Source of the DNA: Oreohelix idahoensis
Taxonomy: Eukaryota; Mollusca; Gastropoda; Stylommatophora; Oreohelicidae
Reading direction: 5' to 3'
Length of the DNA: 64,000 bases
NCBI GenBank assembly: GCA_024509875.1
Contig: JAMPIV010012272.1
Span: 1 to 64,000 of the forward strand
The position numbers were made by a program, and so were the translations under genes. Position 1 is the first letter of the stretch, and every line of letters starts with the position of its first letter. The notes beneath the pieces were generated by a model. It saw only the letters and a list, made by a program, of their open reading frames with translations. It made no database searches and was not told where the DNA came from. Below are positions 1-11,689 of the stretch, in pieces.

Positions 1-828
1 GTCGGGCTTGCAGATGGCTGACAAATTGTGGGTCGTAAAGATAGACCAATATTAACGTCGTGATAATGATGTGGTCATAAGGTTGACCAACTGGAAAAGT
101 AATGCACACAGGAATCATTGCTCGACATCAAGGACGGTACATTTATTTGTAGACGAATTACAGACGATCATCATAATTTCATGTTAGTCAAAGTACATCA
201 TTTATAATCATCAACTGGCCAATTTGACCGACCTCACTGACCGCTGAAGTCCCAAGGACGGCGGGAGTATTGCGGTAAATATTTCATATTTTGATTCAAT
301 AAGTAATTAATGATGCCGGATATCTTCACTGGAGATTCAACAGTGTAATGATTCAAAAACTATCCCAGTAGTGGATCTGGACACACTAGCGGCAGGCCAT
401 GAAGAGACGTGCCGAAGCCCTACCAAGACCTTGCTGAGAATTTATAGGTGGTATCATATCAAGATACTGGAAACAAACGAAACGAGCCAGAATTGGCTAA
501 GGCTAACACTTCACCCTGGAAGGTAGCATATAAATAACATCATAAAGTCTTACCACGATATGGGGGTAAAGATTTTCAACGAAGTTTGTTGGAAGACGTC
601 TGTGTTCATCAACCTGCTTTTTACATCTCTCAGCGTCACAGCTGTTTGGCAACAATCAAAACCCGATCGCACCAAGTTGCGCTCTTTAGTGCAACAATTG
701 GTACGTAATTAATTAAACCTATAATACTTACTCAGATGCGCACACATAGTGTATCTAACACAGTTAGACTAGCATCTAGTTATGTTAAGTTTCGCACACT
801 TAACTCCTATGTGAAAAAGGACTTAATA
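1..828 (-). repeat. 3' LTR of element B (edge-truncated)
   Basis: It matches the right LTR of B from 16247 onward, apart from point differences and the solo-LTR insertion in the right copy. The LTR ends in GGACTTAATA here and GGACTTAACA in the right copy, so the canonical CA end has mutated. The C-rich stretch after it (about 835-846) read on the minus strand is a G-rich run suitable as the polypurine tract. Confidence 0.8.
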
Positions 829-1709
829 GATTACATCTGCCCCCGGATAAAAAAAAAGCGTAGCTTTTTTTTTTTTTTAAATATCTCGGAGAGGTCAATC
901 AAATTATATGAAACAACACATAAATATAATTATTATTGAGGCATAATTTAAGAAACTATTAATTGGGATGGAAGAGTGGTGAAGAAATTAAATACTCAAT
1001 TCAAATAAAGTGAATGAGAGAGAATGTACCAAATTGTACAAAACAACAAGTAAGATGTGGCAAATGAAGTTATGAAATAATGGTAGCGAAGAATGAAAAG
1101 AATAGATGAAAAATGTTGACAGAAATCAAACAAATTGCTAAAAAAAAAATGTCAATCAATGAACTCAATTAAATTGAATAATGTAGGCATGTATCAGAAT
1201 AAATGTAGGAGTGGGGAACAATTAAATAAAATCAATGACCAAAATAACATACTCGAAGGAAACAACATTGTCTAAAGAGGGCGAAGAAAGAATCAGATAC
1301 ACCGATAAAGCACGTATGCTAATAATGCTACATGAATTATGTCATGTGCCAAAATTATCCAGCGCTACTAATGCGCGATCATCGGATAATAGAATTGAGT
1401 TGCACTAGCGTATCGAAAATACTAAACTTAATTAAGTTATATTAATTATCATAAGTGTATCAAATAGTTTAAGGCATATTAAAATGTTAGTAATCTATAA
1501 GTAAGTAATTAAAAGTGTCACGAAGTCACAACGTTAGGTAGGAAGATTGTTAATAATAGCACCAATAGAGTTATGTTTGAGTGTCAAATGTTATTAAATT
1601 AGCAATGTTAAGTTCAAATTATATCACTTTATTTCTAAGTTCAAATTATATCACTTTATTTCTTTAAACTTGCACAATAGTTAATGTTGAAGAACGAAGT
1701 CACTGATAG
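829..1709. other. A-rich 3' internal region of element B, no gene seen
   Basis: This is a purine-rich non-coding stretch between the left LTR and the last pol remnant of B. It has a poly-T run at about 863-877 and a short direct repeat (ATTTCTAAGTTCAAATTATATCACTTT region, about 1614-1661). No conserved reading frame is visible. Confidence 0.5.
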
Positions 1710-2310
1710 TCAATGCGAATGAGAATATGGTGACGTTAGGTTAAATAACAATGTCATTGTAAGATGAGAAGTATCATGTGTTCGCAAGCAGCCATATATT
1801 ATTGATGATAAGCGTAGCGTAGAGGAGTCACACTCTGTGAGGCGTAGCGGCCCGGTTGAATCTTGAGGGCAGTGTGCTAAAAGTTCATTCATCTCGGTAT
1901 CAGAATCATCGATGGCTCGAGTATCGAAATCAAAACTACGGACGTTGATAGAAACTCGTACAGGAAGGAAATTAGTGAAGTACGCAATCGTAAGTTCAAC
2001 AATCGTCCGCGGTACTGATGAAATGCCAAAAAAGGCCTCAAGCAGAAAGCGTAACGACCAGACAATGGTCGACAATATAATGTCTATTGTAGACTTGAGG
2101 CGGGTCGTTTCAATCCATTGGCGATAGAAGTGATGTATGTGCATAACACCGATCCCCATCGCAGCAAACGCGTTCCTGCGAATAAGGAAACAAAAAGTTC
2201 TTTTTTGGTACTCGTATAAGTATGATATTTGTAGAATAAGAAATTAAATTTATTTTACCGTATGTGGTCTGGTACATATTGGACCACTGTGTCATGTTAG
2301 GTGACCCTTT
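1710..2310 (-). pseudogene. Remnant of reverse transcriptase end and RNase H (element B)
   Basis: Minus-strand frames here align to the end of element A's pol. The motif LKKGSPN is shared with A's RT connection region, and the C-terminus reads LLAHCPQDST against ILSRCPHDST in A, the last RNase H helix. The catalytic RNase H residues are not recognisable. The remnant follows directly from the hydrophobic part of the long gag-protease frame, so RT and integrase of B have been lost or replaced. It is a decayed fragment with no enzyme activity expected. Confidence 0.7.
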
Positions 2311-4617
2311 CTTTAAGAAAAGAGAAAAAGTAGTATTGAAAGTAACCAAAAGGTAAATGACACAAGGAACAACATAGTGTGACAGGATTTTCCGAATAAA
2401 ATAATAGTGTAGTATGAAAGTAGCGCAAATGACTATGCGTAGTATAAAATACAAGCACAAGAAAAATTGAGATACTATAGGAATGTGCGTTGTGACGTAT
2501 AAGTAAGAAATAATTATACAAGTGACGATGACGCGAAAAGGAAAATCGAGAAGAAAAGAACTGTAATTGATGATCTGATATGACGTGTGAAACAAAGGCA
2601 AATCAGTAGATAAAAGAATAGATCTACTAGGATGAACTGATGTTGTAGCGTGAGTACTTGGCAATGAAAAAAGTATCAAAAATAGAATGAAGATACAAAA
2701 CCAGACATGTGTGAATCTGGACTTGCGTCGAACTCCAAAAGGAGAGCGGTGAGTGCGATAAAAAATAGAAGACCAGGTAAATGCTGAGCTAACCGGTCCA
2801 GAAAGAAAAGTAAATAATCCTACAAGAAATACCAATGTACGAAGAAATAAATCCGAACATGTGGTAAAGAACTCACGACTCTGTGAAGAACAGAAATTGG
2901 AACCTACGTGACTGAATGTAGATTCAGTCGACGCGGCAAAGGTAGTGTGTGTATCAGACACAACAGAGGAATCTTCCTCTTGAATAGTATCCAAAGAAGA
3001 CTTACGATTTGAGTGATGATGAAGGGAAGTATGTCGTAAAGGGCTCAAAGGAGCACCAAAATTAGTGTAATGAATAATGGTATCATTATTACTACAAGAT
3101 CTCACTACATTTGCCGAACGTATCACATTTGCTGAATGTAACTGGTAATGAGATTTAGGCATAGTGGTAACTGCATAAGCAGCAAGTATGTGTTGCTTTT
3201 CCCAAATAGCAATCTGTTGTGGAGTACAATCTTTAACTCCATGTATACGCCCGATAATCAAATCAGTGATTGGTGACGGTAGCATACAAGCATGGATATT
3301 ACCTGTAAAGAATGGCGTAGCTACGTGTATGATGGCAGTTGGAAATGTCTCAACTGTACCTCCGAATGTAATGCTTTTAACACTTTTACCTGTTGCACAT
3401 GACGGGTTGACCAAGGATTGTCTAATCCCGACTGTGGAACAACCTGAATCAAATAAAACAGACACAGGAATATTATTCACAAATCCCTTGTGCAAAGCCA
3501 GAGATCCTGTTCCGTCGTGTGTTGCTGCTGACATGGCGGACGTGGTAGACATCGCAGGGAGGCTTGGTAAGATATGGCCGCAACTCAACATAGTAATCGC
3601 CTTAGGCTGAAATAATGTTGTGCATTCTGGACAACGAGAAGCCTGCTCAAAATCTAGAGAACATGAGGATGCATTATGTACATTAACCACTGTATTCTGA
3701 TCTAAATTAGTTTGAGGATCATGCTGAGCTGAGTTAGCATGGCGATGCGACCTATCATTTGAAGATATGTCTCTACCTCTGGAACGATTTTGACTATTAT
3801 CCCTGAAATGGTTATAATTATTTGATCTATTGGGATCACCATTTTGCTTTGAACCCCAATCACTGTGGTAACTATTATCCATTTGACCAAAATGTCTGTT
3901 TGGAGAATTATGTTGGTTATGAGAAAAATTTGATCGTGATTGCCAATCACTGTTGTGATTATTTCCTCGATAATTTCCAAAATTATTTCTATTGAATTCA
4001 TATGACGTATTAGATTGTCTCCAGTGTTGTTGTGCTGGAGAACCACCACGAAATGGTTTCCCTTTGAAAGAATTAAAATTCTTACAGTCTCCCTTTCTCA
4101 AGTTCCTGTCGTGACTGAGAGAGTGATTGTAGAAATGATTTCCGTGTTGTTTGGCGGAGGCAACAGGTAATCCTTCTCTGATCTGAGAATTGCTAACTAC
4201 CATGTTGGGATGTGCTGTACAAAATTGTCTACAGTTTTGCTCCATGTCATTTAAGTTTGCTGGTTTCCGTTCATGAAGAAATGAAAGGAATGACGCATTG
4301 ACCGAAGACATGACTTTATCACGTAGTATTAGATCGACAATAGCGTCATAGGCACGTTCAATTTTAGATAGTTCAATCCACCTATCAAAGATGAGACGTA
4401 TATTTGATATGAAATCGCCGAAATCTTTTCCGGTTTCTGGTAATAATGATTTGAAACGGAGACGATATCCGTCCTCATCAAGTTGAAATTTCCTAAGCAA
4501 AGCAGCTCTGACAGCATCATAATTGTTTTTGTCAGTTTCTTTCAACATATTAACTGTTGTCATTGCTTCACTTGTAAGTAGTTGCAACAGATGTGCGCAA
4601 TATTGTGATTTATCAAT
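2110..4617 (-). pseudogene. Element B gag C-terminal part, protease and hydrophobic tail
   Basis: This open frame of more than 800 codons continues the gag that starts at 15077 and is interrupted at 4618/14538 by element A. It begins in the capsid (motifs AALLRKFQLDEDGYRL and FLSFLHERKP, both paralogous to A), passes a basic Asn/Arg/Ser-rich nucleocapsid-like region and a Cys pair (CPEC), and reaches an aspartic protease with VLFDSGCSTVG. After protease, where A has integrase, B has about 300 residues of mostly hydrophobic sequence with several possible membrane segments, then the RT-derived LKKGSPN motif. No integrase HHCC or DDE motif and no RT YLDD box is present. The frame is open but cannot make a full Gag because of the split. 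Confidence 0.75.
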
Positions 4618-6025
4618 TGATAAGGGTGGATTTAGGCGGACGTCAAATTACCACCCCTATCGACACCAGGTATTAAAGTGCAAGATGTAGGTGTCTTCTC
4701 TGGTTTATGATGTTGCTGTGTATATTGTAGTAGAATAGTTCACAGAGTACAACACAGGCAACATGATGTGTAGAGTCATAGAAATGGTAACTTCGCTTTA
4801 CGTTTTATACCATTTATTGCACGCCACAAAACAGTCATGATATATATGTCATCACCAACATAGTTCAACGAAGTACGCATTCAAAATAATATTAGCTGAT
4901 AGTCATGTAGAATCCAATACTCAATATTCATCTTGTAAACAAATAGCTTCCGTATATTCGATATCATAAAGTTCTGGTTCGTGAAGCTGTATAAATAATA
5001 TATAGCACAGATCTGGGTACCTAAAGTTCATACATATAAATTCTGCAACAGTGTCAGCTGCAGATCATCAATGTTCATAGATAATAATAAATACTCCCTT
5101 CCTGATGCTAGCAGATCAGATGTATACAATAAGTCCATTTATCGTCTGCACGTGAATAGCATACATGGAGTACAGGTCAACCCGACCTTTATAACATTCC
5201 TAAGTCTAACCATCTGACTTGGACGTGATCTCTGATATAACGAATCCTGGAACACAGACAATAGTCTTGTTGGTCTAGAGCGACCCATATATGTAACTAG
5301 TTCAGGTATAAAGATACCGGTGGCGAAATCCTAATCAAAGTACCTCTCCATTTTTGAATCACACAGGCGAGCAAAGAGCGACAAAAATGACGAACTTCTA
5401 GATGATAGCGTAAAGTTCAATACAAGAGGAATTACCTTTTTTCGAAATCAACCACTGAACATATGCCTCCAGGCAGGCTTGAATAACACTGGGAAATAGT
5501 CTAGTTAGCTAACTAACTCACAAAGACAATGCATTTCCCTCAGAAAAATCACAAGACGCAGATTGCGTCCGCTCGCTGCTCAGACCATTTCTTAACTCCC
5601 CGAGCTGGGCGGAAAACCACAATCGAACTCTCAAAGTCTAGACATGCGCAGAACGCATCTACCTGAGTATCAATTCACACAAGACGATTCTAAGAACATA
5701 CGAGATAAAAGACATACACTATCGCTCCTTTTATGGTCATGAACAGAAAACCTTAAGACAGGTTTCAGACATCTACAACAGTTGACTGATACTACCAAAT
5801 AAGGAGATATGGTCACGCTTCGTTCAAGAAATTATAGACCGAACGTGTCTCGACACAAGAGGAGGTAAACTCATAAAAAATAGTAGTCTCAAAATCTCGA
5901 GTTATGTCGCTTTGACTGTAAAATAATATAATACACATTTCAGTCAAAAAAATGATCATACAAAGACTTTTTACGACAAAATGATTATACAAAGACTTTG
6001 GGAAAAAAATGATCTGTGCGTAACA
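4618..6025 (-). repeat. 3' LTR of element A
   Basis: Begins TGATAAGGGTGG and ends GTGCGTAACA on the plus strand, matching 13130-14538 almost perfectly. It is flanked on the left by the TCAAT duplication. Immediately to its right (6026-6045) is a C-rich stretch, which on the minus strand forms the G-rich polypurine tract next to the LTR start TGTTACGCAC. Confidence 0.93.
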
Positions 6026-6791
6026 TTACCGCACCCTCCCGGGGGAAAAAAATGAAACATTTTTTTTAAAAATCCTGGAGCCGGAAAAATCTAGGCTCCT
6101 AACGCACGTATGATGCGCGGATATATACCTAACAAACTAGCTCAACGCATGGAGCGAAACTGAGATCATATCTCAGATCCTTAGAAAAAAAATTTATCTA
6201 AGTATACGCGTATATATTCCAGGAAGGTGCCACCAACACACGCCACAATGATGGCAACATCATAATGAAAGTCAAATTACACTCATGCCAATATATGAAA
6301 TTAAATCTATTATTATAATATCATGCAATGTGTTGTGCAAATAGCGGTGTAATATACTAATATACCGCACTATACTATTACATTATATAATGCATCAGTA
6401 ATTATTAACTAATACATGTGTTGTTCTTCGTAGACAAGAATACAATCAAATAGAAGAAGATGTGAACATCATCCGCTCCCAATCTAGGACAGGACTGGAT
6501 ATCATCAAAGTTCCACAATGGACATAATCTCGCAGACTTCAATGATGTGCTGCGAAAATATCAATAACACAAATCTTAAAGATAACTGTTAAATCTCTTA
6601 ATACAATCATGAAAATATATTATCTAAATGTGGCCGAGTGATCTTTTGGCCCGTATATCACTAACTAAGCCTTCTTAGATAATTACATGGTACAATGTTA
6701 TAAATTCCTCCAAAAAAAAAGTGAGAAAATATTTGCTAACATGTCATTATAGTATTGGACTGTATATCAGGAAATATATATGACAGAAGAA
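6026..6791. other. 3' untranslated internal region of element A with polypurine tract
   Basis: The stretch between the RNase H stop and the 3' LTR is AT-rich and non-coding. The polypurine tract is the minus-strand complement of about 6026-6045. Nothing else is recognisable. Confidence 0.6.
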
Positions 6792-8906
6792 TCATGTGGA
6801 ATCGTGTGGGCATCTGGACAGAATGTCTGCCATCACATTATCCGAACCACGGATAGCTCGCACCGAGAAATGAAATGGTTGAAGAGCTATGGCATAACGG
6901 GTGGACCTCGAGCTCTTCAAGTTTTTGCTCTGAATAGCAGTAAGCACTTTTTGGTCGGTTTCCACAATGAAGTGTGCGCCTAGAAGAAATCTTTGTAACT
7001 TCAGAATAGACCATACCATAGCCAATAACTCACGGTCTAAAACCGAGTAATTCTTTTCTGCAGCATTTAATTTCCTAGAGATATACATCACCGGATGCAG
7101 AGTATCAGAATACTCCTGCATTAGTGCTGCCCCAATCCCAGTTGACGAGGCGTCACTTCGAAGAACAAAAGTTTTCTCAATAGTAGGTAACCTAAGAATA
7201 GGTGGAGATGAAAATAGGGCTTTAACCTGGTCCAATGAGGATTGACATTCTTTAGACCAGCGGATCAGATTAGGCGACCCTTTCTTCAATAAAGTAGAAA
7301 GCGGTGCCATAATGGAGGACAGATTCGGAATGAATCGTCCGTAGAATTGGATCAAACCTAATAGACTCCGCACTTGTTTCTTCGTCTTAGGGACCGAAAT
7401 GTTAAGTATTTTTGAAACATTGTGGTCCTCTGTCTTTAAAAGACCATGACCAACACGATGACCCAGGAAAGAAATCTCACTAAATCCTATAAAGGCTTTA
7501 GAGGGTTTTGCAGTCAAGTTATACTCGCGAAGAGTAGACAGCAATTCGTATAAACCCAAATAGTGATCTTCCCAGGAATCACTGAATAGACAGATATCGT
7601 CTAAGTATGCTATGACATCTGTACGATATGCGAGAATTCGCCGCATCATGCGTACGAATGTAGCAGGGGCGTTCATAAGACCGAAAGGCATGAAATTCCA
7701 TTGGAATAAACCCCTAGGTGTAGAAAAAGCTGTAAAAGGTTTGGCACGTTCAGTTAGAGGAACTTGCCAATAACCTTTAGACAAATCTAGTTTGGTAAAG
7801 AATCTAGAATTAGAAAGTTTATTGAGTAGCTCTTCCAATGAAGGCATAGGTTCAGCATCGAACTTCGTAACTTGGTTCAATTTGCGATAATCTACGCAAA
7901 TGCGAATGTTATTATCCTTCTTTCGAACAATAACCATTGACGAAGAGTATGCTGAAGTGGATGGTTCAATGATTTCCAAACGTATCATTTCATCCAATTC
8001 TTTTTCGACTTGTGACTGGAAATGGATAGGTATTGGATAGGGTCTGACTCTGATAGGATTATGATCAGTTAGCACAATGTCATGTTCAATGACATGTGTG
8101 TGTCCCGGGATGTCTGTAAGAACATCCTGAAATGTTTGCAACATCGAAGAAACTTGTCGATGTTCCTCAGCGGAAAGATTTGGAGAAACGGTCACGTTTT
8201 TCCAAGATTCCGTAGAATAAAGTGGGACCATAGGAAGAGGAAGATTGACATCAGAAAAAGTAGTTTCCTCATCCTGTATAACTGACAGAGATGAGTATTG
8301 ACCATGAGGTGCTTGAGAATTGTCCGTTGCCTGGAAAATAGGCTGCAAATAGTCAGGTCTTTCATGAAATTCCGTGAGCATATTTATGTGGAAAGTTTTA
8401 TGCTTTCCATCAATATCGACAACATAGTCGACATTAGAAATTTTGGAGACTATTGCATATGGACCTTTCCATGCAATTAGAAGTCTGTTCTCCCTTGAAG
8501 GAAGTAGAACGAGAGCTTTGTCACCTGGACAAAGTTGTCGTAGACATCTATTTTTATTTGCAAACTGCCTTGCCTTTTCTTTAGCAAATTCGGATGAAGA
8601 AGTGGCTAGTTTGCATGCCTCGATGATCTTTTGCCTAAGAGCAATGACGTACTCATAAGAAGATTGAGTCTCATCGCTAATATTATCGGCAGTGATTAGA
8701 TCGTGAAGTAAAGACATAGGGCCACGCGGTTGCGCGCCAAAGACAAGTTCAAAAGGGGAAAACCCTGTATGTTCATTGGGGACCTCTCTATACGCAAAGA
8801 GAGCCGCGGGTAAGACCCTGTCCCAATCCTGAGGATGATCCTCAGTTATCTTCCCAATTAAAGTTTTCAGAGTCCTATTCAAACGTTCGACTAACCCATT
8901 AGACAT
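6792..8906 (-). CDS. Element A pol, second part: integrase C-terminus, reverse transcriptase, RNase H
   Basis: The frame opens in the integrase catalytic core at SNGLVERLNRTL, which supplies the catalytic Glu of DD35E. It continues through a basic integrase tail with a GPY/F module (AWKGPY), then reverse transcriptase with RICVDYRKLN, LDLSKGYWQVPL, FGLMNAPATF and the catalytic AYLDDI box. RNase H follows with Asp in RSDASSTGIG, Glu in LDRELLAM, Asp in VETDQK and a final Asp in GSDNVMADILSR. The frame ends in CPHDST. The upstream protein ends one frame away at the same integrase motif, so a one-base deletion separates the two. All RT and RNase H catalytic residues are kept. Confidence 0.92.
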   Translation of the reverse strand: MSNGLVERLNRTLKTLIGKITEDHPQDWDRVLPAALFAYREVPNEHTGFSPFELVFGAQPRGPMSLLHDLITADNISDETQSSYEYVIALRQKIIEACKLATSSSEFAKEKARQFANKNRCLRQLCPGDKALVLLPSRENRLLIAWKGPYAIVSKISNVDYVVDIDGKHKTFHINMLTEFHERPDYLQPIFQATDNSQAPHGQYSSLSVIQDEETTFSDVNLPLPMVPLYSTESWKNVTVSPNLSAEEHRQVSSMLQTFQDVLTDIPGHTHVIEHDIVLTDHNPIRVRPYPIPIHFQSQVEKELDEMIRLEIIEPSTSAYSSSMVIVRKKDNNIRICVDYRKLNQVTKFDAEPMPSLEELLNKLSNSRFFTKLDLSKGYWQVPLTERAKPFTAFSTPRGLFQWNFMPFGLMNAPATFVRMMRRILAYRTDVIAYLDDICLFSDSWEDHYLGLYELLSTLREYNLTAKPSKAFIGFSEISFLGHRVGHGLLKTEDHNVSKILNISVPKTKKQVRSLLGLIQFYGRFIPNLSSIMAPLSTLLKKGSPNLIRWSKECQSSLDQVKALFSSPPILRLPTIEKTFVLRSDASSTGIGAALMQEYSDTLHPVMYISRKLNAAEKNYSVLDRELLAMVWSILKLQRFLLGAHFIVETDQKVLTAIQSKNLKSSRSTRYAIALQPFHFSVRAIRGSDNVMADILSRCPHDST

Positions 8907-11689
8907 TGGTGATAGATACTGCTGAGAGACCTTTTAATATGTAGCATAGACATTACCTGTGACATAGTGTCTGATATAAGTTGAGTGCCATGGTCTGACA
9001 ATATTTCTCCGGGAAAACCCAAGCGAGAAAATATCAGCCAAAGAGCGTCTGCGATATCAGCAGTTGAGATGCTCTTGAGAGGTATTGCCTCTGGCCAACG
9101 TGTGCACATATCGACACATGTAAGAATAAATTGATGTCCTCTAGCTGACTTAATTCTAAAAGGACCGATAATATCTATTGCCATTTTTTGAAAAGGGCGA
9201 ATAGGAATGTCAGCAGCCTGGATAGGCGCAGCATGTCGTGGTCCTTTAGATTTGACCTCCTGACATACTTTGCAAGAGCGACAGTAAATTCGTATGTCCT
9301 TGCTCACAAATGGCCAAAAGAAAGCCGCAAGAACCCTCGACTTTGTACGGGAAAACCCCATATGTCCAGCACATTGCGAGTCATGAGCATGTTGCAATAT
9401 TTGCAATCTCATGCTCTTAGGCACAAGAATTTGTGAATGAGTGGACGTAGTCGAGTCTTGTACCATACGTACAAGTACGCCGTTCTTCATAGAAATCCAA
9501 GATTTTCTATTAGTATTCTGATTAGGATCACCTTTTTTTGCTAGAATGAAGAATTTTTGTAAAGAAGGATCTTCTTCTTGCAATTTGATAAATGAGTCAC
9601 GTGAAATAGTCAAGTGACTATCTTGGTCATTTACTTCATCATTATTAATTAATGAAGTTTGAGGTGGATCCAGAGCATGTGCTCTTGTGACCACCGCATT
9701 GGTAGCTTCAATGTTTTGCTCCTCCCAAACAGCAATTTGCTGTGGGGTACATTCCCTAACTCCGTGAATACGACCAATAATAAGGTCCGCAATAGGATTT
9801 GGAAGTAGACACGCGTGGACATCTCCCGTGAAGAAAGGAGTAGCTATATGTATTATGGCAGTAGGATACTTTTCCAACGTGCCACCAAATGTGACACATT
9901 TGATGACCCTTCCTGTAGCACAGGATGGATTTACAAGAGATTGTCTAACACCAACAGTAGTACATCCAGAATCAAACAACACTGAGACTGGATTACTATT
10001 TACAAGCCCCTTATGTAATATAAGAGAACCTCTCCCGTCATGAGCAACATTAGCAGGAAGAGCGGGCAAAGGATGACCACAGCTTAAAGTAGTAACGGTC
10101 TTCGGGTCAAATAAAGTACTGCATTGGATACATTTATTTGCTCTACCAAAATCAAAAGATGAGCATCCGATAGCATTATGGTCTTTATCATTATTAACCT
10201 GTTTATCTGCTCCCTGAGATTCTTGTTGAACAGAGTTTGTCTGTTGATATCTTTTTCTCTTATGTTGCGATCTACCGCGACCATTATTGCCTCTGCAATT
10301 ATCATTAAAGTCCCTACTGTAATTTTTATCCTGGTTTGAGTTCCAGTTTCCATAACTGTCATTACCATCTCTATACTGTTGAGAACCTCTATTATCTTGG
10401 TATTGAGGTCTCTGCGAAAAATATTTTCCTCTATACCGATTACCTTTGTGAAAATTTCTAAAGTTAACGGGAGTAGAATACCGTGTAGTATTAGGTTGTC
10501 TCCAGTTCTGGGAAGAAGAATCACCCTGGAATTGATTGCTATGATTCTGGGCATAATTACGGTTACTCTTTTTATTGAAATTTTGCTGGCTACCCTGAAA
10601 TTTACGCATAAAATTTGGGCCATAAGGTGCTGCCGAAGCAACTTGCAGACCTTCTTTTACTTTAGAGTTGCTAATGGTTATGTGAGGATGCGCAGTAACA
10701 TACTGGCTACAGTATTCTTCCATTTCTTTTATGTTTTTAGGCTTACGCTCATGAAGAAAAGAAAGAAAAGATTCATTAACAGAAGACATAACCTTGTCTC
10801 TAAGTAGTAAGTCCATAAGAGCTTCAAATGTACTTTCTGTCTTAGACAGCTCAACCCATCGTAAAAAAGTAAGACGTATCCTTGAGATGAATTCAGAGAA
10901 TTCAACTCCAGTTTCTGGTAACATGTTTTTAAATTGAAGACGATATCCGTCCTCGTTAAGTTGGTACTTCTTTAACAATGCTGCCCTGACAACCTCATAG
11001 TTGTTCTTGTCAGGCACATCTACCATACCCAACAAAGTCAAAGCATCACCTCTAAGTATCTTGGACAGATGATAAACATACAATGCTTTATCTATGTTAT
11101 GCACCTTACATGCACTTTCAAATCTATCTAGATAAAATGTTATATCATCAATTGAGGCATTAAATGCTGCTAAATTAAGCTTGAAATCCTTAGCATTAGT
11201 CTTATCTGACACCTTATTTGCATCATTAGCATTACCAGTGTTCAACAACTTTAACTTTTCTAACTCTAAAGCTAAGAGTTTTTCTTCATGCTCCATTTTT
11301 GCTTTTCTCTCTTCCATTTCAAGTCTTTTATTTTCAGCCTCTCTTTGTAATCTTCTTTCTTCAGCCTCAGCCTGTAACTTTCTTTCTTCAGCCATAGCCT
11401 CTTTTTCAAGTCTCTTATTTTCAGCCTCAGCCTCTTTTTCAAGTCTCTTCTCCTGAGATTCTGCTTCTCTTTTTTGTTTTTCCATTTCCATTTGTAATCT
11501 CTTTTCATCCACCTGCATCTGCAGTTTTAAATTTTCAGCATCTATTTTCTTTTGTTCAGTTTGTTCTTTCATTTTCTTTTCTTCCGACTTCAATGCCTTG
11601 GCATATTGAACAGTCGCAAATTCTTCTAATTTATCACCAGTCTTCCCAAGGGCTTTACCCTGCTCAATAAAGTACTCAAATGTAGACAT
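8891..11689 (-). CDS. Element A Gag, protease and N-terminal integrase
   Basis: The start is taken at the ATG at 11689 (MSTFEYFIEQGKALG), which matches the start of element B's gag (MATLDYFIKQAKALG); the frame is open eight codons further upstream. Residues about 30-145 are a Lys/Glu/Arg-rich heptad region, a strong coiled-coil candidate. A capsid domain follows (FLSFLHERKP near its end), then a basic Asn/Gln/Arg-rich nucleocapsid and a Cys-containing knuckle-like segment (CIQCSTLF). The aspartic protease shows VLFDSGCTTVG. The integrase zinc domain shows paired His in HAHDSQCAGH and CRSCKVCQ. The core supplies Asp in AIDIIGPF and LSDHGTQ. The frame runs out at a one-base deletion just before the third catalytic residue. 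Confidence 0.92.
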   Translation of the reverse strand: MSTFEYFIEQGKALGKTGDKLEEFATVQYAKALKSEEKKMKEQTEQKKIDAENLKLQMQVDEKRLQMEMEKQKREAESQEKRLEKEAEAENKRLEKEAMAEERKLQAEAEERRLQREAENKRLEMEERKAKMEHEEKLLALELEKLKLLNTGNANDANKVSDKTNAKDFKLNLAAFNASIDDITFYLDRFESACKVHNIDKALYVYHLSKILRGDALTLLGMVDVPDKNNYEVVRAALLKKYQLNEDGYRLQFKNMLPETGVEFSEFISRIRLTFLRWVELSKTESTFEALMDLLLRDKVMSSVNESFLSFLHERKPKNIKEMEEYCSQYVTAHPHITISNSKVKEGLQVASAAPYGPNFMRKFQGSQQNFNKKSNRNYAQNHSNQFQGDSSSQNWRQPNTTRYSTPVNFRNFHKGNRYRGKYFSQRPQYQDNRGSQQYRDGNDSYGNWNSNQDKNYSRDFNDNCRGNNGRGRSQHKRKRYQQTNSVQQESQGADKQVNNDKDHNAIGCSSFDFGRANKCIQCSTLFDPKTVTTLSCGHPLPALPANVAHDGRGSLILHKGLVNSNPVSVLFDSGCTTVGVRQSLVNPSCATGRVIKCVTFGGTLEKYPTAIIHIATPFFTGDVHACLLPNPIADLIIGRIHGVRECTPQQIAVWEEQNIEATNAVVTRAHALDPPQTSLINNDEVNDQDSHLTISRDSFIKLQEEDPSLQKFFILAKKGDPNQNTNRKSWISMKNGVLVRMVQDSTTSTHSQILVPKSMRLQILQHAHDSQCAGHMGFSRTKSRVLAAFFWPFVSKDIRIYCRSCKVCQEVKSKGPRHAAPIQAADIPIRPFQKMAIDIIGPFRIKSARGHQFILTCVDMCTRWPEAIPLKSISTADIADALWLIFSRLGFPGEILSDHGTQLISDTMSQVMSMLHIKRSLSSIYHQCLMG

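Noticed and set aside
8891..8935. Programmed ribosomal frameshift between the two frames of element A
   Set aside because: The shift falls inside a conserved integrase motif and is explained by one missing base; no slippery heptamer is visible.
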